20,173 nt of DNA from a virus. Below are positions 12,845 to 19,503 of this stretch, in pieces. The stretch is from IMG/VR virus record IMGVR_UViG_3300044732_001134, positions 1-20,173 of that record; one strand, written 5' to 3'. How positions within the stretch are numbered: position 1 is the stretch's first letter; each line of letters begins with the position of its first letter. Below the pieces are notes generated by a model. It was given only the letters and a program-made list of their open reading frames with translations. It did not search any database and was not told the DNA's origin. The position numbers and the translations under genes were made by a program.

Positions 12845-15098
12845 AGAACTTTTCCCAGTCTCCAAAGCTATAGTCATCACCCACGTCTTGGTCAACACCA
12901 ATGGGTGCGCCAGGGATTTCACAACCCCAACTGTGCTGAGTGTTACGCTTTAGGATCTCGCAGTATTCCACCACATCTTCGTCTTTTACAAGCGCAACAA
13001 TCGAGTCATGAACCAACATAAAGATTTTAGCGTCTAAGCCCTTTGCCGAAATCTCATTTGCTGTTCGCATAGCTCCAAGTAAGTTAACATCACTGGCAAG
13101 ACTTTGTACTTCGGCATTAATGCCGCTACGGACTTCGTGAGCGGCAATGCCTTTATCTGAGCTAAACACATTAGGTAGTCTGCGTTTGCGTCCGAAGAAT
13201 GAGTAAGTGTAACCGTTTTGCTCAATGAATCGTTTTCTGTCATTTAACCACTGTTTTAGTTTGCTGAACTTTGTAAAGTATTGTTTGATATCGTCACGGG
13301 CTTGTTCTACTGGATAGCTTTCGCCTTCTGGTAAACCCTTGGTAACGGTTTCAGCAACTTTGTTAGCACCCGAACCGTACAAGATACCAAAGCTAATAGC
13401 TTTAGCACTTTGACGCATACTTCCATACAGCTTTTTAACATCTTCAACTGGACAAGGCAGCGAGAATACCATTTTGGCAATTGTTGAGTGGAAGTCGCCG
13501 CCACTAGAGAACACTTGTTGCAAGTTCTTGTCACCCGACAACACAGCGGCATAGTACATTTCAGCTGTTGTCAAGTCTTGCGATACAATCTTATATCCTG
13601 CTGGAGCCTGTAAACAACCTTTGATAATAGGGTTGTCCCGAGGAATTTGCTGAGCATTGAACTTCCCACTACTACTAAGACGACCACTAGTAGTAAAGAT
13701 AAGATTAAAATTCGTGCGGATACGACCATCACGGTCAATCTCCGGTAGAATCTTGGAAATGTAGGTATTTTGAATTTTACCAAGTTGACGTACCTTTAAA
13801 ATCGCCGCTGGCAGTGGGTGTTCTTCTGACAACTCACCAAGCACTTCTGCGTCGGTTGAGACTGCTCCTGTAGCAGTCTTTTTACCAGTAGGGTTAAGTC
13901 CCAAATAGTCAAATAACACAACACGAAGTTGCATTACGCTATTGGGATTAAATATCTTACCAGTATCTTGTTCAAATTGTTTGACTGCTGGGAATGCATA
14001 CACTAACTTTTTGGCTTCATCAATTTCGTAATCCAAGTACTTTTCAGCAGCAGCCATGCGTTCACGACTAACAGGAATGCCTACTTCTTCCATGTCCATC
14101 AAGAACAATGTGCCTGGAATTAAGATTTCACTATAAACCTTGAGTAGCTTGGGGTTCGCTTGAACAATAGGCCAGAATTTATGGAACAAGTCAAATGTAA
14201 CCGCAGTGTCAATACTAGCGTATTGAGCGATTGTTTCAAACGGAATAAGGTCATAGGTAAAATCTTCTTGCAGCATACCGTGCTGGGCACAGTAGGACTT
14301 TTTGAACTCGTCCAGCGGTGTGTCGTAGTCGCCGTAATCGGTGTACTTTAGGGCCAGTGGTTTCAAACCATGACTATCAGTTTCGTCAAGCACATAGTGC
14401 ATAACCATTGTGTCGTGTACACGGTCGCGTGGAAAGTCGATTGCAAGGTGATATTTAATCATCTTGAAGTCGAACTTCATGTTGTGAAACACTGGATGGA
14501 ATGTATTGGCAATTTTTTGTAGCAATGCAATACAAAGTTCGTCTAAACAATCAGTTTCAATATAACGACCCTGATGTGTTTTGTATGACAGCGACAGCCC
14601 TAGCACATAACCGTCACGTGGGTAAAGTGCAGTTGTTTCCGTGTCCCAGGCAACATAGCCTTGGGCATTGTCTAAGATTTCACGCAAGTACCGCTTGGCT
14701 TCAGCAGTATCTTGAATACCTGCATAATCGCCAACTACTTTGGTGGCACGTAGTTCACCACGAACATACTTGTGAATTTTGTCACAAGCACGTTGAAAGT
14801 CTGGTTTGCCTTCTGGCTTAAAAGCAAGCATAGCCGGGTTACTAATGGCAATAAACTTATCGTCCACTAGCTGACCGGCCATGTTTGTTACTGACGTAAT
14901 CTTGGCGTATTCTTTGGCGGCTTCTGCACCTACCAGGATAACGAAATCATAAGGCTCTAGGTCAACCACCAAGTCCACGTCTTTTTTAAGCAGTTTGGTG
15001 ATTGGCACCGAACTCATGTGGTAGTGATCAAACTCAAAGTCAAAATAGTCGGTATACCGTGTACGGTTAGGTGCTTTGTCAATCAACGCAATTTTCAT
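12801..15098 (-). CDS. Family A DNA polymerase with 3'-5' exonuclease (T5 D9 type)
   Basis: Replicative polymerase, 765 residues. The proofreading domain is complete: Exo I DTETT (Asp152, Glu154), Exo II HNMKFD (Asp210), Exo III YASID (Tyr293, Asp297). Polymerase motif A is SQDLTTAEMYY (Asp508, Glu513), motif B is RQSAKAISFGILYG (Arg562, Lys566, Phe570) and motif C is VHDS (Asp698), where most relatives have HDE. Phe at 570 is the E. coli Pol I-like residue rather than the T7-like Tyr. The first 115 residues are extra and resemble a degenerate uracil-DNA-glycosylase-like fold (VILVGAEAA, NPAML), a guess. The ATG at 15098 has AAGGA 7 bases upstream and a dedicated promoter with a leader of about 16 bases. 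Confidence 0.96.
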   Translation of the reverse strand: MKIALIDKAPNRTRYTDYFDFEFDHYHMSSVPITKLLKKDVDLVVDLEPYDFVILVGAEAAKEYAKITSVTNMAGQLVDDKFIAISNPAMLAFKPEGKPDFQRACDKIHKYVRGELRATKVVGDYAGIQDTAEAKRYLREILDNAQGYVAWDTETTALYPRDGYVLGLSLSYKTHQGRYIETDCLDELCIALLQKIANTFHPVFHNMKFDFKMIKYHLAIDFPRDRVHDTMVMHYVLDETDSHGLKPLALKYTDYGDYDTPLDEFKKSYCAQHGMLQEDFTYDLIPFETIAQYASIDTAVTFDLFHKFWPIVQANPKLLKVYSEILIPGTLFLMDMEEVGIPVSRERMAAAEKYLDYEIDEAKKLVYAFPAVKQFEQDTGKIFNPNSVMQLRVVLFDYLGLNPTGKKTATGAVSTDAEVLGELSEEHPLPAAILKVRQLGKIQNTYISKILPEIDRDGRIRTNFNLIFTTSGRLSSSGKFNAQQIPRDNPIIKGCLQAPAGYKIVSQDLTTAEMYYAAVLSGDKNLQQVFSSGGDFHSTIAKMVFSLPCPVEDVKKLYGSMRQSAKAISFGILYGSGANKVAETVTKGLPEGESYPVEQARDDIKQYFTKFSKLKQWLNDRKRFIEQNGYTYSFFGRKRRLPNVFSSDKGIAAHEVRSGINAEVQSLASDVNLLGAMRTANEISAKGLDAKIFMLVHDSIVALVKDEDVVEYCEILKRNTQHSWGCEIPGAPIGVDQDVGDDYSFGDWEKFYEFNGNNLARVPAR

Positions 15099-15120
15099 GT
15101 AATAATCCTTGTGATACTTT

Positions 15121-15149
15121 ATTATAGCGTATCTGGGCTAATAGTTCAA
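15121..15149 (-). promoter_or_regulatory. Promoter for the DNA polymerase gene
   Basis: TTGAAC (15144-15149), 17-base spacer, TATAAT (15121-15126). The -35 contains the TGA stop codon (15146-15148) of the small upstream gene. Start of transcription near 15114. Confidence 0.83.
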
Positions 15150-15310
15150 GTTTGTTTGTGCTCTCGGGCACGGATAATTGCATCTAGCAATTTGTATTCT
15201 GTTTCAGCTATCCAGTAGTTGGGACGCTTTAGCCATATGTCTTTCCACTGGTCTCGGAGTATTTTAAGACGATAGGTTGGCAGGCTATCTAGGTATTCTT
15301 CTTTTTGCAT
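15146..15310 (-). CDS. Small unknown protein between primase and polymerase (54 residues)
   Basis: An open frame of 54 codons filling almost all of the gap between primase and polymerase. The product is charged and rich in Trp and Tyr (LRDQWKDIWLKRPNYW), followed by a likely helix (YKLLDAIIRARE) and a basic end. The ATG overlaps the primase stop as TAATG, the same junction seen at several genes here, and its stop lies in the -35 box of the polymerase promoter. These two fits and the protein-like composition support a real gene. No function is known to me. A bridging or regulatory peptide for primase or polymerase is possible. Confidence 0.75.
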   Translation of the reverse strand: MQKEEYLDSLPTYRLKILRDQWKDIWLKRPNYWIAETEYKLLDAIIRAREHKQT

Positions 15311-16164
15311 TATTTGTTTACATACTCTGCAATCGACCTGACATTTTCACGATCTAAATCGCCGGGGTCTGTGCCGTCTGGTAAGTCGATGATTTCAACA
15401 ACAAAGCCCTCTGCTTCAAGCACTGGCTTGAGTGCTTTTGCAGCACTGTTACCTGCCTCGTCCCCGTCAAAAAGCAAGTAGATGTGCGTGATGCCTTGAG
15501 CTCGGAATGGTAACAGTTTTTGTTTTGTGTCATTTTGAAGAGTTTTAGTACCAAAAGCGCATACTGCGTTTTCGCAGCCATTGTCGTATAAGTTAAGCAT
15601 ATCAAATATGCCTTCCACCAATACCATTGACGAATAACCACTGGGTAGGTGTGCTGGAAACAGTGGCATTGTTACACCTTGTGGGTAGTTAACATATCTG
15701 GGATTGCCAGCACTCATTGTGTGACGGCCAACAAATACCACTGTTTTTTGCGTAATATCACGAATGGGAAATACAATACGATCTTGTAGCTTTTCTACTT
15801 GATTGGTATAAAAAGCACCAAAGTGCTTGAGTGTTGCCGGGCTAATACCGCGAAACATTTTAGTCCAAGGTGTGTACCCTTGTGGCAAGTCCAGTTCACG
15901 TCCAAATGATTTTAGTGTGGCTAGCTTTTCTTTGAGTGCCGCAATCTTTACTGGAACCGGATTGGTAAAGACTCCGTAAAACTTGAAAAGGTTGGTTTTA
16001 AAACCACAAGCAAAACAGTGTGCAACTCCACTTACACGATCAACGCGAAAGCTGGGATTTGAGTCAGGATGTTCTGGGTTCAAGCACTTGATCAAGTAGT
16101 CGCGACCACTGGATTGATAGCCTAGGCCATTCTTTTGAATTAGTTCTAGTACTGGGTCGCTCAT
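15310..16164 (-). CDS. DnaG-type DNA primase
   Basis: Makes RNA primers for lagging-strand synthesis. The N-terminal CHC2 zinc ribbon is formed by Cys27, His32, Cys50 and Cys53. The Toprim catalytic core follows, with VLVEGIFDMLN supplying the conserved Glu, LFDGDEAGN the Asp pair and DPGD near the end. At 284 residues it is much shorter than bacterial DnaG (about 580) and lacks the C-terminal helicase-binding domain, as in several phage primases that work with a separate helicase. The ATG at 16164 overlaps the helicase stop as TAATG and is preferred over a TTG 4 codons upstream. Confidence 0.94.
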   Translation of the reverse strand: MSDPVLELIQKNGLGYQSSGRDYLIKCLNPEHPDSNPSFRVDRVSGVAHCFACGFKTNLFKFYGVFTNPVPVKIAALKEKLATLKSFGRELDLPQGYTPWTKMFRGISPATLKHFGAFYTNQVEKLQDRIVFPIRDITQKTVVFVGRHTMSAGNPRYVNYPQGVTMPLFPAHLPSGYSSMVLVEGIFDMLNLYDNGCENAVCAFGTKTLQNDTKQKLLPFRAQGITHIYLLFDGDEAGNSAAKALKPVLEAEGFVVEIIDLPDGTDPGDLDRENVRSIAEYVNK

Positions 16165-17552
16165 TATGCATTCCAAGGTAAATCTGCGCCACTGTCATTA
16201 ACTGCAACCACTTCTTCCTGCCCCTTTTTCACTCGCTTAACCGATTCTTTAGCAGCAGGCTTGTCCACACTCTGTGGCGAGATGCGTAGTGTGTCCCAGT
16301 CAATTGGGCATGTGAAAGCCATCTCCTTGCCACCACGAATCTTAGTTGTTTCGAAAGAAACCGCATTCGTTTCTTTATCATGCGCTTCCATTGTAAGCGC
16401 GATATCCGCTGCGTCCAAGATGCCTTTGGCAAATCTCGCCTCGCCGTCTTTGTCAATTTGATAAGGAGATACCATGACAATTTCGTATTTCCGGGCCAGG
16501 TTTTTGAGTTTTTTGCTGACTTCAATCTGTGGCTTCCAATCATACTGGTCATTTCCTTCTAAGACAATCTGGTTCAAGTAGTCAACCACAGCAACTTTTA
16601 GCTTGTCACCAAACTTTGCTTTGGCTTTGCCGATGTGCAAGTCGATTGAGCTTAGGGTCAGGTCACGGTCATCAACAATAATCATCTGATTATCTGTTTT
16701 TAGTTGAAAGTTTCGTACTAAGGTTTCTTCAAACTTGAATCTGTCACGATGACGTAGGAACTCGCTGATAGTTTCGTCAGCGCCTTCAAACATACCAGCA
16801 CGGGCTTTTACAACTGCCAGAACTTCAGTGTCAGTTAACTTGTGTTGCTTGAGATTTTGAAGATTCACATTGGCTAGAATAGCCAAGTTACGCTCCATAG
16901 TCTCTTTGGCAGTCATTTCAATACTGAAATAAATGCAACTGTTACCAGACTCATATTGATTAATAAAAAGATTGCTACAACTAATAGATTTGCCGGAGCC
17001 TCGTTTACCCCCAATGAGAATGAGTTCTTGGCGAGCAACGCCACCAAGCACACTGTCAAAACTGTTATTAAGGCCAAGATAAACACGTTCGCGCTCCAAG
17101 TCTTCGGGGTGGCTAAACATCATCATGTCAGCCATTGTAAACACCTTTTCAGATGTATGGGTTTTTTCTTCGATTGTTAGCGCAATTGTGGCTAAGTTTT
17201 CTTTTATTTCATTTGTGTCGTAGAGTGGCAGTTTATCTACGAACTTATCTAGTAATTTTACCGTTTCACTCTGAGTGTACTGGTCGATTAGTGCGTCCAG
17301 TGCAACTTCGGCTGAAACGTCTGGTATCTCGGTTAACCGGAGAGTCGCCAGTGTTTTTGACGCCGGACCCTCCCTTAAGGTTAGTTCGAGTTCATCGAAC
17401 GACGGAATAGCGCTGTACTTTTCATAGTACTTGTTAACCACGCTATACAAGGAAGAATACGCAGGATCTAAAAACACTAACTTGAGCTTGGCCCAGATAT
17501 CTAGGTTACGTTCTGTTAATAATTTGTTTAAGACTACTGCTGATGTATCCAA
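16164..17552 (-). CDS. DnaB-type replicative helicase
   Basis: Hexameric RecA-fold helicase that opens the fork 5'-3' and works with the primase encoded next to it. Walker A is GGKRGSGKS (181-189), followed by the DnaB-like segment YFSIEMTAKETMERN (208-222). Walker B is VAVVDYLNQI (320-329, Asp324). A late FETTKIRGGKE segment holds the likely arginine finger and Gln/Lys sensor residues. Residues 1-130 form a helical N-terminal domain. At 462 residues it is close to DnaB (471). The start appears to be TTG at 17552, 1 base after the upstream stop, with AGGG close by; no ATG gives the full N-terminal domain. The acidic C-terminus after residue 430 is polar and linker-like. Confidence 0.92.
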   Translation of the reverse strand: MDTSAVVLNKLLTERNLDIWAKLKLVFLDPAYSSLYSVVNKYYEKYSAIPSFDELELTLREGPASKTLATLRLTEIPDVSAEVALDALIDQYTQSETVKLLDKFVDKLPLYDTNEIKENLATIALTIEEKTHTSEKVFTMADMMMFSHPEDLERERVYLGLNNSFDSVLGGVARQELILIGGKRGSGKSISCSNLFINQYESGNSCIYFSIEMTAKETMERNLAILANVNLQNLKQHKLTDTEVLAVVKARAGMFEGADETISEFLRHRDRFKFEETLVRNFQLKTDNQMIIVDDRDLTLSSIDLHIGKAKAKFGDKLKVAVVDYLNQIVLEGNDQYDWKPQIEVSKKLKNLARKYEIVMVSPYQIDKDGEARFAKGILDAADIALTMEAHDKETNAVSFETTKIRGGKEMAFTCPIDWDTLRISPQSVDKPAAKESVKRVKKGQEEVVAVNDSGADLPWNA

Positions 17553-17553
17553 G

Positions 17554-17853
17554 TTACCCTACTTTCGCTTCATTGTCAATAATAACTTGATCTACGATTT
17601 CGGTAACTTTGTACATTATCTGATCTCGTAATTTTTTAATATCTTGCTGATACGTTGCACCACTGTCATACAACAAACTCAATTGCTCGTGAGTTAGTAA
17701 CTGTTGTAAGCCAAAGTAAATGTGGTCATACGCCAAGGTAGATTCTGGAGTGATTTCTACGTGTGCTGCCTTGCCATAGTTATGCACAGCTTGCTTTACA
17801 ACTTCTTCTATTGTAAACGATTCATTGTCGTGGTATGTGATTGTAACACGCAT
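17554..17853 (-). CDS. Unknown small protein upstream of the helicase (99 residues)
   Basis: I do not recognise this protein. It is acidic, with an N-terminal strand region (MRVTITYHD), several likely helices (EEVVKQAVHNYG, LQQLLTHEQLSLLYD, DIKKLRDQIMYKVTEIVDQV) and no Cys. It has the best ribosome site in the window, AGGAGGT 5 bases before the ATG at 17853, so it should be translated well. It follows a terminator with no separate promoter visible, and stops 1 base before the helicase TTG start. The helicase start is weak, so reading this gene probably delivers ribosomes to it. A helicase loader or partner role is conceivable from position only. Confidence 0.8.
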   Translation of the reverse strand: MRVTITYHDNESFTIEEVVKQAVHNYGKAAHVEITPESTLAYDHIYFGLQQLLTHEQLSLLYDSGATYQQDIKKLRDQIMYKVTEIVDQVIIDNEAKVG

Positions 17854-17870
17854 ACTTGACCTCCTAAAAC

Positions 17871-17906
17871 AGAAAAAGCCCGGGAGCTTTATGGGACTCC
17901 CGGGCT
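17871..17906 (-). terminator. Rho-independent terminator after the HTH-repeat gene
   Basis: A perfect 10-bp stem (AGCCCGGGAG with CTCCCGGGCT), 10-base loop and TTTTTCT on the minus strand. It lies 16 bases after the stop codon at 17923, with a perfect 12-bp palindrome TGGTTTAAACCA (17909-17920) between. No promoter follows before the next gene, so read-through must supply the helicase and primase. Confidence 0.9.
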
Positions 17907-17922
17907 ATTGGTTTAAACCAGA

Positions 17923-18672
17923 TTAAGCTGCTGCTTTAGCTTCGGCTTTGGCTTTTTTAGCTGCACCATCATAGTCAGCAACTTTGATACCACGGCGAGT
18001 CAGCAATGTACGCAGACCACGTTCTGTTTTGTCAACAGCAGCTGCAATTTCTGCAACTGTCATGGCATGAATACGATCACCAAGGGCAACCACTGGATCA
18101 ACAGATTCTTTGGCATGAGACTCACGCTGTGCTGGAATCTTGCTAATCTGACCCTTACGTGTCAAGCTCAGGGCTTTACCACGAACACTGGCAACAGTCT
18201 TGTTGAGCTTGGCAGCGATATCTTCAATAAAGTTACCGGCATCAGCCATTTTCACAAAAGTGGCTTCTTCGGCTTCGGTATAAGTACGAGCCACTTCCAC
18301 TTTTTCAGCTGGCTTTACACTGCCAGTTAGTTCCAGGGCCAGCAATTTGCCTTGGATTTGTTTTGCAGTGAACTTGCCGTCAGCAAAGTTTTCAGCAATT
18401 TCTTTGTAAGTCAAGTTACCTGCATTAGCACTCACGAAATCGGCAAGATCAGCGCCTTCGTCGGGTGTAAATGCACTGGTTTTTTCTTTTGCAAGACTAG
18501 CAACTTCACGGTCAAGTTGACGCAGTTTAGATGCAATACTGCGAGTAGTTTTACCCAGTTGTTCAGCAGCACGCTCAACGCTATCAACGCTAACGGGGCT
18601 TTCGCTTCCAACGATTTGCATCAGTTGGTCAACAGCTTCGTCAGACCAGTTTTTAGTAGCTTTTTCAGTCAT
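17923..18672 (-). CDS. DNA-binding protein with about four HTH/Myb-like repeats (T5 D5-like candidate)
   Basis: A 249-residue basic, Ala-rich protein built from repeated units of about 45 residues. Each has an (F/Y/W)(T/S)x(D/E)E-like entry or a related helix, followed by an IAxxLxKTxxSVxxK-like recognition helix: residues 9-53 (NWSDEAV to SIASKLRQL), 68-114 (FTPDEGA to QIQGKLLAL), 131-170 (YTEAEEA to SVRGKALSL) and 204-230 (MTVAEIA to LRTLLTRRGI, shorter). The tail is Lys/Ala-rich. This points to cooperative double-stranded DNA binding. In T5 the D5 protein, an abundant DNA-binding regulator needed for replication and late transcription, is of similar size; identity with D5 is inference from size and place. 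The ATG at 18672 overlaps the ligase C-part by 8 bases. A strong terminator follows. Confidence 0.75.
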   Translation of the reverse strand: MTEKATKNWSDEAVDQLMQIVGSESPVSVDSVERAAEQLGKTTRSIASKLRQLDREVASLAKEKTSAFTPDEGADLADFVSANAGNLTYKEIAENFADGKFTAKQIQGKLLALELTGSVKPAEKVEVARTYTEAEEATFVKMADAGNFIEDIAAKLNKTVASVRGKALSLTRKGQISKIPAQRESHAKESVDPVVALGDRIHAMTVAEIAAAVDKTERGLRTLLTRRGIKVADYDGAAKKAKAEAKAAA

Positions 18673-19432
18673 TTGTATTTTCTTTCAAGAAAGTATTTAG
18701 GTTTGTTATAATTGGGATGCCAAGTGATTCGGCTTTTTTGCGTTTTGTACTAGCCTTATCTTCTTCATCAACCAAATAGTCAGTGGTTTTAGTCACAGAC
18801 TCTACTGCTCTGTATCCGGCAGCTTCCAGTGCTTGATAAGCATCTGCTTTGGTTTTGTAAGAAGATAGTTTTCCAGTGATACAAACAGTTTTAGAATTGT
18901 TGTTACTGATTGTATTGGAATTTCTATTAGACTTAAAAGAGAACGGCAAAAACTCTCGTAAGTCAGGGAAATCTGTTTGTAACCAACCAACTAGGTTTTC
19001 GGTTACTTTGTCGCCTAAACCGGCTTGTTTGCAGGTTTCGTATGTGATTTGATCAATATGCTCAACCACTTCACAAATCTTTTTTGATGCTGTGCTGCCA
19101 ACTAGGGTAATCGAGAAACTTGCTAATACTGTGGCTAAGTCAACAGTTTTGGCACGTTCAATTTCATCTAGTAGTTTTGCGGCAGTTTTTTCACTGCCCA
19201 GGGCTTCTGTTACTGTATCCAAATCCAAATAAAACAGCTCAGTTAAATCTTGTAAGTCAAGCTTTTCTACTGTCTTTGGGCCCATGCCTTTGATGCCAAG
19301 GGTCTTACAAAAGTGCTCTAGTTTTTTACCCAGCTGTGCACTGCAAGCTGTGTTGCGGCAAAAGAGTTGGTCATTGACCAATTCAAGTGTGTAGCTACAG
19401 CAGGGGCAAACGGTTGGGATTTCGATCTTCAT
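18665..19432 (-). CDS. ligB: NAD+-dependent DNA ligase, C-terminal subunit (Zn finger, HhH, BRCT)
   Basis: A separate 255-residue protein that equals the C-terminal part of bacterial LigA. It has a four-cysteine zinc finger (Cys9, Cys12, Cys25, Cys30), helix-hairpin-helix repeats from about residue 40 to 150 (GIKGMGPKTVEKL and later copies) that bind the DNA backbone, a low-complexity Asn/Ser linker at about 168-180, and a BRCT domain to the end (TVCITGKLSSYKTKADA, TKTTDYLV, LGIPIITN). It should bind the nicked DNA and complement the adenylating subunit encoded upstream. T5 also has its NAD+ ligase as two subunits annotated A and B. It has its own promoter (19458-19486), with a leader of about 20 bases. 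Confidence 0.92.
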   Translation of the reverse strand: MKIEIPTVCPCCSYTLELVNDQLFCRNTACSAQLGKKLEHFCKTLGIKGMGPKTVEKLDLQDLTELFYLDLDTVTEALGSEKTAAKLLDEIERAKTVDLATVLASFSITLVGSTASKKICEVVEHIDQITYETCKQAGLGDKVTENLVGWLQTDFPDLREFLPFSFKSNRNSNTISNNNSKTVCITGKLSSYKTKADAYQALEAAGYRAVESVTKTTDYLVDEEDKASTKRKKAESLGIPIITNLNTFLKENTND

Positions 19433-19457
19433 AGTGGTTTATTGCTTTGTAGACTAT

Positions 19458-19486
19458 ATTATAACTGATTGGGACGGCTTTGACAA
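19458..19486 (-). promoter_or_regulatory. Promoter between the two ligase genes (copy 2 of a duplicated promoter)
   Basis: TTGTCA (19481-19486), 17-base spacer, TATAAT (19458-19463). The sequence 19451-19496 matches 10972-11017 in its upstream 18 bases and its last 13 bases while the spacer differs. It makes the C-terminal ligase subunit and the HTH-repeat gene expressible apart from the N-terminal subunit. Confidence 0.85.
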
Positions 19487-19503
19487 GTGTAAATTTTTAT
19501 TGC

